Assembly: GCA_964020975.1 (NCBI GenBank)
Contig: OZ026622.1
Location: 84,641,699-84,705,698, forward strand
DNA: 64,000 nt
Origin: Hermodice carunculata
Lineage: Eukaryota > Annelida > Polychaeta > Eunicida > Amphinomidae
Reading direction: 5' to 3'
Shown: in pieces, positions 14,330 through 26,027 of the stretch
Layout of the letters: every line of letters starts with the position of its first letter
Numbering within the stretch: the first letter of the stretch is position 1
Program-made: the position numbers and the translations under genes
Notes under the pieces: model-generated
Told to the model about the DNA's origin: nothing
The model's input: only the letters and a program-made list of their open reading frames with translations
Databases searched by the model: none

Positions 14330-17300
14330 ATTTTCATAAGACAGTTTCAAGATGCACTCTGACAGGTTGTGAAATAACAAGTTACAGGCGACCCCGCGAA
14401 ACAAGCATAGAATGAAAACCAAAAAATGGGTTCCAGTAGCCAGCTACATACCAGTTATACAGACCTTCGTAAATTTGCCACTACGGGGTCAATTGGTGGC
14501 CGCGCGCGTGTTACCCAAAAGCAATATATGGTACCTCGGTATGCTTGACAATATAGAAAGAAAGGACACAGGGAATGAATGTTCTGTTTGTGTTAACTAT
14601 GCACATAGTACATAATACTTCACTATGGTCACAATTTATTTTTTTTACTATAATTCAAGAGATAAATTTTATTGTGGCCATGAGAAGGCAAAATCGACGT
14701 TAGTTTTGAACCTTGCAGCGCTCTTCCGCCATTTCATGGTCTCGGCATGAAAGTGAACTCGATTATGGACCTTACTAACGTAATGAGACCATACCTGTTA
14801 AGTTTTCCAAAAATTTGAAATGCTTGCCACGAATGTCTTTTTTCCTCTAATTTCTTTGAGGTATAATGTTTTCTGAAATGCCTGTAGGTATGGCTGACAA
14901 CAGGCAAATGGTGTGCCAATTTGTTAACTTCTCAAAATGACTAAAATTACGGCTTGCCTCATTCCTAAAAATTCTGGCTTCAGCGTCACGTACAGCTAAC
15001 GCTGACGGCAGCAGAAGCCCATACGGTAGAAGTCCAATATCTCTTTCTTTAACATCATGCATTCTGTCACAATATTTATAAATACTAGCTCTGCAAATAT
15101 TTGCCAGGAGACCTTTGTGTTACGGGACTCGCTCCATTTTTTCCAGTAATGATTTTTTTCAGCAAGGCCGTATCAGGAGGCTTAGCGCAAAAACAATACA
15201 CAAGTCAATCATTTGTTCGTCGCCCCAGTTTCACTTCAAAGACATGGATTCCACGACAAGCAATCACAATCATAAAGTTGCGGTAAGCCTCACTGTAATG
15301 ACTTCTAAACTATGAAAGAGTTCATTTTCTTTGTTATTTGATTCATAAATTATTTAGCATATTCAGTCGTCTGACACCTGTTTAGGGGAACCTATGGTGT
15401 CTTCATAATGAGTTTTTACTGCATCTCCATCCAGAGAAAAAGATATAGCAGGGGGTGTCATATGATTTTCGTGTCTTTACATATACTTCACATCTCTCGC
15501 TCACAGTTTCCCCATTAGCAGGAAATTTAGATAATTCTTGGAGCTGTGCAATTGAGACGTACGGGAAAATACAGCTTTAATGAGTAAGTGGTTGCCACCA
15601 AACCAAACATTTGATAATTAAATCATTGAATGTCAATACGCAGTCATATTGATCTAACAAATAAGCATGCAAATTCTCCTATTTAGCCTGCGTTCATTGA
15701 ACACCATTCATCAAATACAAAGCAGCATCGTAAATGGATGCTAGGATATTAAATTGACTTCATATTGACTTCATTATGGGTTCGCTGGTAGCACGGGCAC
15801 ATGTGTCATATGATGTCTTAGCTTTGACAATGAATCCAGTGACCTACAAGGATATCGGAATGTGTACGTAATATTGTCTCACTGCTATATATTGTGGACG
15901 TCAATTCATGTTTACGACCAACGATCCATTTGCTCAAGGTTGATATAATCAAATTTGCAATCAACGTGTGAATGGATATTGAATATGGATAACATCATGA
16001 GAGTAAAAACAAAAAATATGTGCGTTGATATATTAAGAACACACAAAAGTAAGTGATTTCTCATCAAAAGCAGATTCTCGGGCGATTTCGTATACCTTTT
16101 AGCTGAACAATTTAAGCACATCAGTGCGCTTGATTTGTAATCCAATCAACTGACAGTGTAATTGAATATTAGGCACCAATACACAATTATGCTTGCAGAT
16201 AATGGACGCTTAAACATCCAGTCAAGCTCAAGAATAGATGTCGTTTGTAAATGCGCTGAAAAGTAGGTTTTACATACTTTCATTCCTGACAAATAGTACT
16301 CTCAAATATGCGTGTTAGTTTTGTGATATTGACGGTATCAATACCCAAACAGCGGTTGAATGGTCGCATACCCAGTGGCTGCTGTAGTAGATAAAACTAC
16401 CGATATTATTTCACAGGCGGTTTGACTACACAGTTGTCAGGTGTGATATCTATCACCGTGTTAGCGCGACAGGACAGAGATCCACCGGATAACTCGCTGA
16501 GATCTCCGGCGATCACTCTTCTAAAACTGTGGGCAAACGATACAAGCAGCTGTTGCTATAGGAGTCATCACCCGGGCTGATGCCCGCCTTGCAGGACTGA
16601 AAAAAGCCTTACAGGGCTGATACATGCCGTTTTGCGACTTGACCCAAAGGGTTCCTGCAGTTGAATGTAGTCGTCAAGCTTTGGTTCAGTGGAGGTCGCG
16701 AGACCTGTCGGGCCAAAAGAGCCTCCGTATTAAAGAGTTATGCATCACTTACTTAGCTTTAATCAACAAGAGAGACACTTTACGTTTTGATGGTTTTTGC
16801 TATTGCGTGTCATTGGCATAGTCATGCGATATTCCTGGAAGATATACAGTTTGATCAGCTTGTTTATGTCTACCAGGTTACCTACACCCCGGGGTTCAGA
16901 CAAACCATAAACATTTAGCTCTATGTTTATTTTGACTGATATTAAAAACCAATCACGAGGACTGGGCGTTAAAAAAAATGGAATTCAGCATCTGGTCGAA
17001 AAGGAGCGCAGGTAAAGAACCTATTGAAATATGTCTGCTCACTATCAAGGAAATGATTAATTCGATGAACCCAAAATGTTTCTAGTAATTTGATTCGTAT
17101 TGAATGTAATACCCCCCCCCCCGAAAATAAACACGTTATTGTTCTTGAAAGATATTTAGAATGGACGAAGTCAAAATATTATATGCCAATGGGACTGTGT
17201 GATTTTGGCCCCGAACACACGGCATCAACTTTATACTCAACATGGACACTTTTCAATACACGATCCGTCAACAACTGAAAGGTGAACATTTAAATCATGA

Positions 17301-17420
17301 GGATTGATTGGCAAGCGTTCCTAATTTCTGTGCTTGTAACAATAATAGTCGTGTTCAACGATTCCAGATTCAAATTAAATTTGTTGTAAAAAGAATTTTC
17401 ATTCAAGCACCAGCATGTCT
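14330..17420. other. Intergenic, nothing recognised
   Basis: Three kilobases without a recognisable gene or repeat. Minus-strand frames at 14734-15062 and 15912-16145 were read but show no domain or convincing splice context. Confidence 0.45.
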
Positions 17421-17432
17421 ATATTTCCAAAG

Positions 17433-17545
17433 CAAGCGTTCCTCCGCGCTTTCTGGATCCAAAGCGGGCAAAGGAAATTGTTGACCCAGTCCAAAACCAA
17501 CGACTGAAAGAGTTAACTTTCTTCATATATTTGATCGGCTCAAAA
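17433..17545 (+). repeat. Long-hairpin dispersed repeat, copy C (decayed)
   Basis: The right arm, with CAAAGGAAATTGTTGACCC, matches the family. The left arm is reduced to GCGTTCCTCCGCGCTTT, which partly pairs with AAAGCGGGC. The right flank (CTGAAAGAGTTAACTTTC) resembles that of copy A. Treated as an old, partly degraded copy. Confidence 0.5.
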
Positions 17546-18169
17546 TGAAGCCACAAAAATTAATAAGCAAAGAAGCCTTTATAGTCTCGTTGAGAACAAG
17601 TTTGCGCAGATACACCATATCGAGGTAATAAATTCGATATTATACATTGAGTAGGTATGCATGTAATGGCGATATTTTGTGTATTCATTCATTATGTGTC
17701 AGATTGAAGCACCGTACACACTGTTACTTTCAACATTGCAGGGTATGACCTTGGGTAAGTATCCATCTTGTCTGATTCGCCAATCCACCAAGGAAACCTT
17801 CAGATATCGTATTAGACGGCTATGTTTAGTAGCATTATAGTGTTAACGTTAACAATATAGCAGATCAACCGGTCTGCAGAGACTGCAAAAATTGACATCC
17901 TGTATGTATTGCTTTTTTCTCCCATGTTACATTTTTAACAAAAGTTTTGATTTAAATGAACACCATTTTTATTTTTGGGCTCTTTTGTGTACTTTAACAC
18001 ACAGTTAAAAGAAGCGTTGATGCGTTTTTAGGAAGGTATTACCGGCACTTTTGAAGTAAACTATGAAACAAAAATCACTTAGACAGAACCCTGACTTTTT
18101 AAAAATGATAAATCATAAAGCTATTTGGCGTACCGTTATTCGCATAATAAATTCATTGTTTAATAATGT

Positions 18170-18400
18170 CATCCTTCGTCATTCGTCACTATGTATGTCA
18201 ATGGGTATGGCAATGGTAATGGTGTTGTGAATTTTGACCTTGAGTAACCCTGAAAGGTCAAACTGACCCATTGGCTTATATCTCGGCAGTGGTGGATCCT
18301 AGGTCCATGGTACCTACTAAACACTATTAGAAAAGTACCCACGGGACTTTTTTTGATGTTGTTGATTTTGACCATCGTGTAACCTTATAAATGATGACTT
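18170..18400. repeat. Possible two-unit repeat with 'TTTTGACC' motifs
   Basis: GTTGTGAATTTTGACCTTGAG at 18224 and GTTGTTGATTTTGACCATCG at 18358 lie about 134 bp apart, each followed by GTAACC. This could be a two-unit remnant of one of the ~145-bp tandem families. Weak. Confidence 0.35.
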
Positions 18401-19089
18401 GCGGCAGTCCAAACTTTGGTATTGCAAACAGTGATAACGGTCTTCAAGAAATGTGACTCTGATATTATACCCAAGCTCACAAAGCCCTTTAGTCAGCTCA
18501 TTCAAGGTCAGTTAAGCACAGGACTGTCACATGCCTCTTGCTTGTTTTAATCTTTTTTGTTGGATCTATAGCCTGACAAAATTTGGGAGCGCTATCAGCA
18601 GCATTTGATAAATTATAGACCAGGGTGCGTTTATCTGGAAACCTCGGCCATTCAAGCGACACTGCTTCCCACCAATCGTAAGGTAACATGGGTTAACTTA
18701 AGCAGCTCAAATCGCAAAGTGCTCCATCATCATGGGGCTGACTTATTTTACGCGTCATAGCCTCCTGAAATATACACAGGTAGACCTGGTTACGTTACGA
18801 ACACCAAATAGTTATGGATTATGCTAAAAAACGAGCTGAAAATTAGCTTCTTAAGTCAGCGCAAACTAATAATTGATGATTATCGAAAAGGGCACAAGCC
18901 CAATAGCCAACAAGCCATAACAAGAAACACAGCATCATACCGTGCATGCATTCAGTTTCAGTGTATCCGCAGGTATACAATAAAACAACATTACTTATCA
19001 ATGGCATCAAAGGACAGCGACTTTAGGAATATCATCACACAGCACAGAAGGTATCGGGTTTACGTGGACACCAGCTGAGAAAAACTCAC

Positions 19090-19249
19090 TTTTATACGGG
19101 GCCCCACAAGTTCGAGGAGACAGGTACCCGTGACGCGGAGATCTGTGAAGCAGGGAATTCAGCATCTTATATATTTTCGCAAACTCGTGGGGAATTAACT
19201 GTTCAGAGAATGGTTCAATTAACCCTATCAACGCGCCTGTCTTAACTTC
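19090..19249 (-). CDS. Weak candidate internal exon, unknown product
   Basis: On the minus strand an 89-codon open frame contains a 160-nt segment. It is preceded by a pyrimidine-rich acceptor-like sequence ending TTTACAG and followed at once by a strong donor-like GTGAGT. It would encode 53 residues starting EVKTGALIGLIEPFSEQ and containing HEFAKIYKMLNSLLHRSP. The frame is open throughout and the segment starts in phase 0. No domain is recognised and no partner exon was found, so chance is quite possible. It may equally be a pseudo-exon. Confidence 0.22.
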
Positions 19250-19279
19250 CTGTAAAGATGATCTAAAGATGAGCAACAG

Positions 19280-21040
19280 TTCTTACTCTACTTACCATTA
19301 TAAAGCAGTTGAACCACAATTTCCCATAATTTACGCAAGCATTGTCACACTGGCTTACATACAGGGACAAAATGAGTGTTGCGTCCAATTTCGCCATAAA
19401 TTATCCTTAATCGCTAAGCATGCGCAGTACATTCCGATTTAAATGTTATGAGTAAAAACGGAATTTCATCGGTTTACTGCAAGTCAGCAATTGAAGACAT
19501 TGCTTCCGGAAGTGCGAGCAATTGAGAATACACGACTCTCTTTTATATTTCAAGAGTGTTACCTATGTTTACATCGCCAGCTCAGCTTAACAGATTAAAA
19601 AAAGACAGATTAGTTTCTGCTAACAACTGAAGAAAACAGAATAAAATTGGTACCATTTTAATCTGGCTCCCGGAGAGCATATAAATGAATCAGGGTCGCA
19701 AAAAGAGATCTACTTTATCATATCGACGGAATTAGTGTTCTCGGCACTACTAGTTACAACATCATAAGGAACGATTCTTTGACCTGTTTGGTCTGCTGTG
19801 CTATTCGTCTGAAGTGGAACAATATTCCAGACGTAGGTCTACTGGATTTAGCTACTAATTCATCACAGTTTTAAACAGTTGTTTGTTGAGTAGCTTTTCT
19901 TGATATTTCATGCGAATTGGCAGGATTGTTTGTGGCAGATTTCTGTTCCAAGCAAAGGACTAGGCCTAGGCGTATTATGTGGAACGCTACAAGTCACTAT
20001 AACAGCACACAACACCATCTGCAGTATTTGGAGCTGCCAAAACCCAAGGGGAACGGGATTGTCTTTCTAAGGAGGATTAAATGGGTGCACGGATGGCTGA
20101 CCTGTACGAACCCGGCTCTATTCGTCGCCAGGCGAGCAGGTGGAGAGAGTTTCTACCCCTCAGACTGGTCAGAGTGGTTTTCCCCGAGTTCGTTCCAACC
20201 AGCTCGATAAGCCAACATCTGACTTCTGTTACAACTCATGTGAAACAAATGGGTCTATACCTTTGCTAGTGTTCTTTGAAAAATTAAGCGCACCGTATCA
20301 CTATCGTAATGGGAAGTTTAACTTATTTATGTGGTACATACATGCGTATATTTTATTCATCGTCCTTAACGTAGGTCTACTGAATTTGCTTGTTCATGTT
20401 GTTAAATATTTGAAGAGAAACGCAACACTGTGTATAATCCAGTGAAATTTATGGGCAATGAACTTCGTTCAAAGTCTGTAATGACACAAGTAACACGACT
20501 TGAAGAGTCTGAAGTTGTAAAATAATATATGTGACAATACTGTGAACACTAATTATAATTTACACCCGGATTTGTGCCAGCCCCGAGTCTGATATCCCCA
20601 AGCTTCGTCGTCAGCTCTCTGATGGCGAAGGCAAGAGTCAAAGTCGGCACAGTTCTTGTCACGATCAGTAAACTTTATCATATACAGGCCCAGTTTACTT
20701 TGCACCGTCTCTAAGGTTAAAGAGGAAAAAGCAGGAATAGGTGGCAATATGCGACGTGAAAACGACTCCGTGCAAAAGGAAGAAAATTACGTTTGCACGA
20801 CAAATGTTCTAGGTGTCCGTGCCACTGATCGGGTAAACTGGCATAAATTTAATATTGTATGTCGGGTACTAAGGTAAACTCCGTCCCTGTGATGTCACGC
20901 AATGACAACCACAAATTTCTCAAGGTCGGGTTTCATTAGATGAGATGACCAGGAGCATATTGTCAGTAGACTTGGTACAGAAATTATCTGGCTTTTGATC
21001 ATCACCACATGCTTGACAAAGCGACATCAGTAACTCCATC
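19280..21040. other. Intergenic, nothing firmly recognised
   Basis: Overlapping plus-strand frames at 19917-20445 (97, 62 and 101 codons) were read for LINE, transposase and exon signals and none was found. The stretch could include the lost 5' part of the LINE that follows. Confidence 0.4.
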
Positions 21041-21041
21041 C

Positions 21042-23150
21042 CCAAGAATCACGAATCTGATATACTTATACAAGAGGGATCACCCCAGCGTCAAAAGTGG
21101 CAAAATTGTCTACATTGGTGTTAAATGGACTACAATCAGTGTAGTTTCCAGTGGAATGTGGGCTCAAAGACAGGTGCCATTTATCATTTTCCCTATTTAA
21201 CTTGTACACCAGTGGCCTGGTAGCAGAAACTAAAAATTGTGGCACTGGGCTGTCAATCGACAATGACACTGTCAGTCTCTCTCTGTTTGCGGACTTTCTT
21301 GATCCACTAGCTGAAAGCAAAGGTGACCGACACCAATGTTTCGACCTGTTGGAAGCATGGTATGGAAAGTTTGAAAATGGAAATCAACAATGAAAAAACA
21401 AAACTGAACATATAAGGAATTCAGGGATGCAAGACCAAAACACATCATTACTTGCCGTAGCAAAAGATTGTCTATTGCAGACAAGTATAAAATATTTCGG
21501 GCTGTGGCTCTCTAAAATCCCGGATAAGGCCTTCGTGCCAACGACTCAAGGCACGGGACAATTTTATTTGACCAAAACCAATATACACAAATTAGCTAAA
21601 TATGAAACATACGATTTACATAAAACTATACACTTGTAGGTCAGGGAGACTCCTATTAAGACAAAAAATTGTCTCTATCACCGGAGCCACCTGAACGACT
21701 TCTTTCAATATGTGAAAGGGCAGTTACAATTTAAATGATAATTTTTGAGGCAAAACATATAGATACAATGTCAGCTTAGTTAACAACAAATGCGAGCAAG
21801 TAACTGTGGTACAATATGAAAATAAACGATAATTTTGTCGGATATTACAATACAAGATTGTACCACTTTCTTGATAATTTTGTATATAATATTTCTGGCA
21901 TAATTTGCCATTCCTTGTGAGCTATGAGTGTATGTAAGGGGTGGTGGTGGTGGTAGTGGTGGAGGTGGTGGTGGTGGTGAAAAGCAGTCCATTGTCATTA
22001 ACTCATTCCATACTATGGTCACAGGCTTTGGTCAGTGGTTCTGGCACTGACTTAAGACTATAGGTATGTTGGTACTTCAACGAAAGCTCTTTTCATGGAT
22101 AATTTAAATATGCAATTGTCGTCTTATATCTAGGTAAATATACGGATAAATTAGGGACTGGTATAGAATGAGTTAACCTGCATATTCCTGAATACTACGC
22201 ATATGGTGGAATGACCTAGACTGTTTAGACATCTTTACAGTTCTTTGATTCAGTCAACTATCACGTACGGGACCAAACGGAACATTGCTGCACACAAGAA
22301 AGCATGTACATTATTTACTAGTTTTGGAAAAAGAACCCCAAATATTGCTCTTCACGGTGATATGGGCTTGCCCACAAACCGGTGTCACCAATGGCTAAAT
22401 GTAACAAAAACTTGGTCTAGACTATCGTGCATGCATAATGCTGTGCTATGTAAATGTGTGTTCAAGTGGTTCTTCAACCACATGAGCTCTCAGAACTGGA
22501 TATATCCCGATGGAATCTCTCATTTTATGATAGTAAAAACCTAGAATTTGTAATGACAACTCTGCACGATTCCATTGGAACTGAGTGCAACTAGTGGTTG
22601 AAGCATTCCTCTGGTCAGTGTTATCACAAAGCTGGCAAGATGCACTTATACGCGTGGGTGCCATTCGTAGTGCAGGACACAACAAGAAACACATTTATTA
22701 AAGCCAACTTTTTTGAAAGTGAGCCATATGTCAAAATGCAGCTGCCATCAGGGCATAGGCATGCACTGATCTTGTTTAGTTGTAGCGTTGCACCTATTCA
22801 ACTAGATATTGACCGTCGTGGCTGCAGTAGAGTACCTGGCGAAAGAAAAAGACATGTTGTATGTTCCATGTACATATTTGGGCAAAATGACTATCTGGTA
22901 GCACCCGGTGCATGTTACGTAGCGTACCGTTCAGTAAAGCTTTGCGGAATTATAGATTTTTCAAAAGATGAAAATTGTACATGCCTATTGATTACAAGAT
23001 GAGCTTTGAATGGCCTTGGCTAAACCACAAGAGAGAACAAGTTATTGTGGGAGTTATGTTTCGACTTTTTGAAGCCTTTGTTAGTCAAATCGAAAAAAGC
23101 ATACAACAACAAACAATTTGTCCGAAAAAATTATGTAGAATATAATTTTT
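21042..23150 (+). mobile_element. Decayed non-LTR retrotransposon (LINE), RT to C-terminus
   Basis: A broken LINE whose pieces occur in the correct order over about 2 kb. Fingers/palm RT sequence runs from about 21042, with the motif LFNLYTSGLVAE (from 21194). The catalytic FADD box reads LFADFLDPLAES, so the second aspartate is lost. Then come the conserved post-RT block TPNIALHGDMG (22335-22370) and the C-terminal block SEPYVKMQLPSGHRHAL (22720-22770). Pieces lie in all three frames, so there are several frameshifts and stops. About 600 bp between 21600 and 22200 show no LINE homology and hold a GGT-rich tract, so they are diverged or inserted. The post-RT pattern is that of invertebrate LINEs in the I/L2/CR1 part of the tree; the exact clade is unproven. 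No 5' end, ORF1 or endonuclease was recognised. Certainly inactive. Confidence 0.8.
21936..21981. repeat. (GGT)n tract
   Basis: GGT units with AGT and GGA variants inside the LINE remnant. The proline-rich minus-strand frame over it is an artefact. Confidence 0.85.
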
Positions 23151-24290
23151 TCTTTTAATCGTGTTTTGATTAAAAATGAAAAAATAGTACTTAAGATGTA
23201 GCGATACTTTATTTTCAGGAAATGTGATGAGAAACAATAAAAGCGGTAACACCGAATCGAGTTAAGTAGTAAAATAGTAGATATCTTTGAAAAAAGTCAC
23301 CCCGATACCACGAGTTTACGAGGAGTTATCCTTTGATAAACGTAATTCTTGTTTATTCATGTAAGTGATCATCTTGGAAATTGAACATTTTCTTTTTGAA
23401 ATTCGCTTAATTTTAAGATAACTGTTGAGGGTGGATCATTTGGTGCATACTGCTCTTAACCATTTAAACAAAGTTACCTCGATATTTTGGGGTGGGAGTG
23501 GGGGGGGTGTAAAATCAGTGTAAGTTAGTTTATTGACAAAGACAAATTCAATTTTTCTTCCTCAAAATATCCTAAGATTTAGACGTTGATTCTTTCTTTC
23601 ATTCTTGATGTAGTTCCGTACATGTGATGCAAATTGAGTCAGAATTAAGAAGTCCTTTGTGCTTTATTTTTCAAGTGTAATTTCAAGGTTAAACAAAGTC
23701 AAATTTTACTTGGATCGTATATTCTAGCATTGAGTTTCATGTCGATAATTCATCTCAGTCATAAGCTGTTCCCTTGAGAGTGGGCAGGTGCCATAAAATG
23801 GCCGTTTGGCTCCCAACTGTACGTCCATACCGAAATTTGACATTTTGCGTCCCCAGGGAAAATTACGGTTTGTCTGCGTATATTTAGCCAGAAACTAAAT
23901 TTGATTAAATATCTGCCAAACCCCATCATCTTATGCTATATAAGCGGAAATGATTTCTATTGGATATGATTTAAGCATTTTCTGTGCAAATAATGCGGAC
24001 TGTCATACTCATGTAGCAAGCAAATACATCAGATCCTTTTAAATCAGCAAATATTTTATCAATTCCAAACGTTTGTTCCCAAGAGTTTGTGCACTGGTTT
24101 TATTAATTATATAGTTATTCCGAAATTACCGTGATTACTCTCAACTGTAACTTTAGACATCAAATCCACAATTGTAATATTGGAAAGAAAACAAGTCTAT
24201 TGGCTTCTGCTCATAGAAAAATCAGTACTGTCACTGTATACAGCATACAGGTGTTCATATGTTTAATCGTTTTGTTTTTTAAGACTGTAT
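23151..24290. other. Intergenic, nothing recognised
   Basis: AT-rich DNA with no open frame or repeat worth calling. A G-rich run lies near 23490-23510. Confidence 0.5.
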
Positions 24291-24297
24291 CAAGATA

Positions 24298-24378
24298 TTG
24301 TATTTTCGGAATGAGCGGGACTCGAACCTGCAACCTTTGGCAGCAGTCGCCATATGCCCTTAAGCGGAAATTGGCATA
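24298..24378 (-). ncRNA. tRNA-like sequence (SINE head or tRNA pseudogene)
   Basis: The minus strand carries a good RNA polymerase III B box (GGTTCGAGTCC) preceded by GGTTGCA. The T-arm-like stem pairs at 4 of 5 positions around loop TTCGAGT. About 35 bp upstream is an A-box-like CGCTTAAGGGCATATGG. The anticodon arm is too short and the acceptor ends do not pair, so it is not a working tRNA. A tRNA-derived SINE head or a tRNA pseudogene fits best; no other copy was seen in this window. Confidence 0.5.
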
Positions 24379-24607
24379 GCGGTTTAATAATTTAGATGTT
24401 GGTGTGTATAGGTTCGTATTACTGTACTGATTATAATTTCCTGGTCTCGCAAAAAAGACTCATTGAACTTTATGTAAATCACTTATTTGATTCGTTCTTT
24501 GAGTTTGCATCATGAACCTTGACATGTAAATAACTGTGCATTCGAGATACTTTGTAGGTATGTATATCAGAAATTGTAATTAACATACATTAAAGTCATT
24601 CCAAAAT

Positions 24608-24634
24608 AAATTGTCCATTCCATTCGGACAATTT
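24608..24634. repeat. Perfect 9-bp-stem hairpin
   Basis: AAATTGTCC and GGACAATTT flank the loop ATTCCATTC. The following 130 bp (with GCACCAAATTTGGACAGTG) lead into the palindrome array, so hairpin and array may belong to one element. Confidence 0.6.
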
Positions 24635-24779
24635 TGCCCCATTGTATCTCCAGTTCTAGTTATGTTAGAAGCACCAAATTTGGACAGTGTGTAAAGATGG
24701 GTTCTTGTAGTAAATTGCCACAATTTTATTAATATTACTACACTCATAATTAAGTTATGGAATTATGAATATTAATAAA

Positions 24780-25042
24780 TTCTCAGGAATTTAGGCAATT
24801 TCCTGGGGTTTTAGGCAATATCCTGGGAATTTAGGCAATATCCTGGGAATATAAGCGAGTTCCTGAGAACATAAGACCGGTCCTGGGAATGTATAGCGAA
24901 GTCCCAGGAACATAGCGGTAAGCTCCCAGGAACATAGTGGCAAGTTCCCAGGAACATAATGGCAAGTTCCCAGGAATATAATTATAAATTCTCAGGATTA
25001 TAACTTTATAGTCCCAGGAATTGAGACTAAAGTTCCTGGGAC
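24780..25042. repeat. 13-unit array of TTCC-YR-GGAA palindromes, 20- then 22-bp spacing
   Basis: Thirteen 10-bp palindromic cores related to TTCCTGGGAA or TTCCCAGGAA start at 24780, 24800, 24820, 24840, 24860, 24880, 24901, 24923, 24945, 24967, 24989, 25011 and 25033. Spacing is exactly 20 bp for the first six, one step of 21, then exactly 22 bp. Units 2-6 mostly have a central TG and most units from 7 on have CA; the last returns to TG. The linker keeps one orientation throughout (GGCAA before the core, ATA after it), so the array is not inverted midway. The core fits the TTC-N4-GAA pattern bound by some STAT proteins, but it could simply be a minisatellite with a palindromic unit. It is not a CRISPR: units and linkers vary together and the spacing is too short. 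Confidence 0.85.
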
Positions 25043-25176
25043 TCTGAGTAAGGTTTTAAAATAACAGGTAACATATGAGGAGTGCAATTTAGTAACTATA
25101 TAAAATTACCTTCGGTCGTCTTTTCCTTTTGTAATACATGTCCCTGTCGTTTGTAATTTTTTTATAAGGAAGGCTC

Positions 25177-25264
25177 ATTCATTCATTCATTCATTCATTC
25201 AGTCGGTCAGTCAGTCAGTCAGTCAGTCAGCCAGTCAGTCAGTCATAAAGACAGTCAGTCAATC
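25177..25264. repeat. Compound (ATTC)n-(AGTC)n microsatellite
   Basis: Six ATTC units pass directly into AGTC units with a few variants. It lies 100 bp upstream of the complete hairpin-ended element. Confidence 0.92.
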
Positions 25265-25363
25265 AGTCAGCAAAAAAGTTGTGTTCGACCAAACCAAACT
25301 ATTTCTGTGATTGTTCGTCTTCGATTAAAAGCCTGCCATGCCCTTTGAAGGTGGACAACTGAG

Positions 25364-26027
25364 AACTAGAAAAGATGATTTGCTGCATAGCAAATCAGTG
25401 TGTGTCTTTAACGCGTATTGGTATGGCAATGTACAACTATTCCATAACACAGGTGTAGATGTTGGAATGGCATCTCTATCTATTATAGTGTTGAAGATAT
25501 TCAAGATTGAAAATTTCGAATACTGCGAATTAGCATAATTTAAATTGCTACAACTTTTGTTTTCGATTCATCACATGCGCAAAGGTCAACAACCCCCTAG
25601 TAGAAGTTGAAATGACATCTTTATCTACAATAGTTTTGAAGATATTCAAGTTTTAAAATTTCAAATGCTGCTAATTAGCATAATTTAAATGGCTGCAACT
25701 TTTGCTTTAGATTCATGAGATGCGCAAAGGTCAATAACCCCCTAGTAGAAGTTGGAATGACATCTTTATCTATTATACTTTTGAAGATATGCAAGATTTA
25801 AAATTTCAAATGCCCCTAATTTGCATAATTTTAAACATCTTCATTCCTCTGTATAAAACGGTCAAACTACCTGTATGGAGGTACAATCATGCCAAGTTTG
25901 GAGTTTCTACGTATGATAGTGTCCGAGAAAAGTGTCGGACAAATTTGCTGGTAAAGAAGAAAGAAGAAAGAAAGAAATAAAGAACTCGAGGAAAAACAGA
26001 AAAGTGTGTGTTGACACACACACTTTA
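25364..26027 (+). mobile_element. Complete hairpin-ended element E1 (HINE/pearl-like, Helentron-type candidate)
   Basis: Parts in order: 5' end CTAGAAAAGATG; 5' hairpin 25377-25396 (stem GATTTGCT, loop GCAT, stem AGCAAATC); about 3 tandem core units of exactly 145 bp (anchor CATAATTT at 25534, 25679 and 25824); internal hairpin TGTCCGA/TCGGACA near 25920-25942; ACAAATTTGCT, the inverted counterpart of AGCAAATC in the 5' end; a short GAAA-rich tract 25955-25980; AAAAACAGAA; and a perfect 3' hairpin 26002-26025 (stem AAGTGTGTGT, loop TGAC). Known bivalve pearl elements and Helentron-associated HINEs share this plan: subterminal inverted repeats, a tandem core beside a microsatellite, and a 3' hairpin. 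It encodes no protein, so any movement would need proteins supplied in trans. Assignment to Helentrons is inference from structure. Confidence 0.75.

Noticed and set aside
19917-20445. Overlapping plus-strand frames up to 101 codons before the 21-kb LINE
   Set aside because: Read for endonuclease or RT motifs of a LINE 5' part and for exons; none found.
24780-25042. CRISPR-like array
   Set aside because: Spacing of 20-22 bp, a 10-bp palindromic core and similar linkers fit a minisatellite or binding-site array; this is animal DNA and no cas genes are present.
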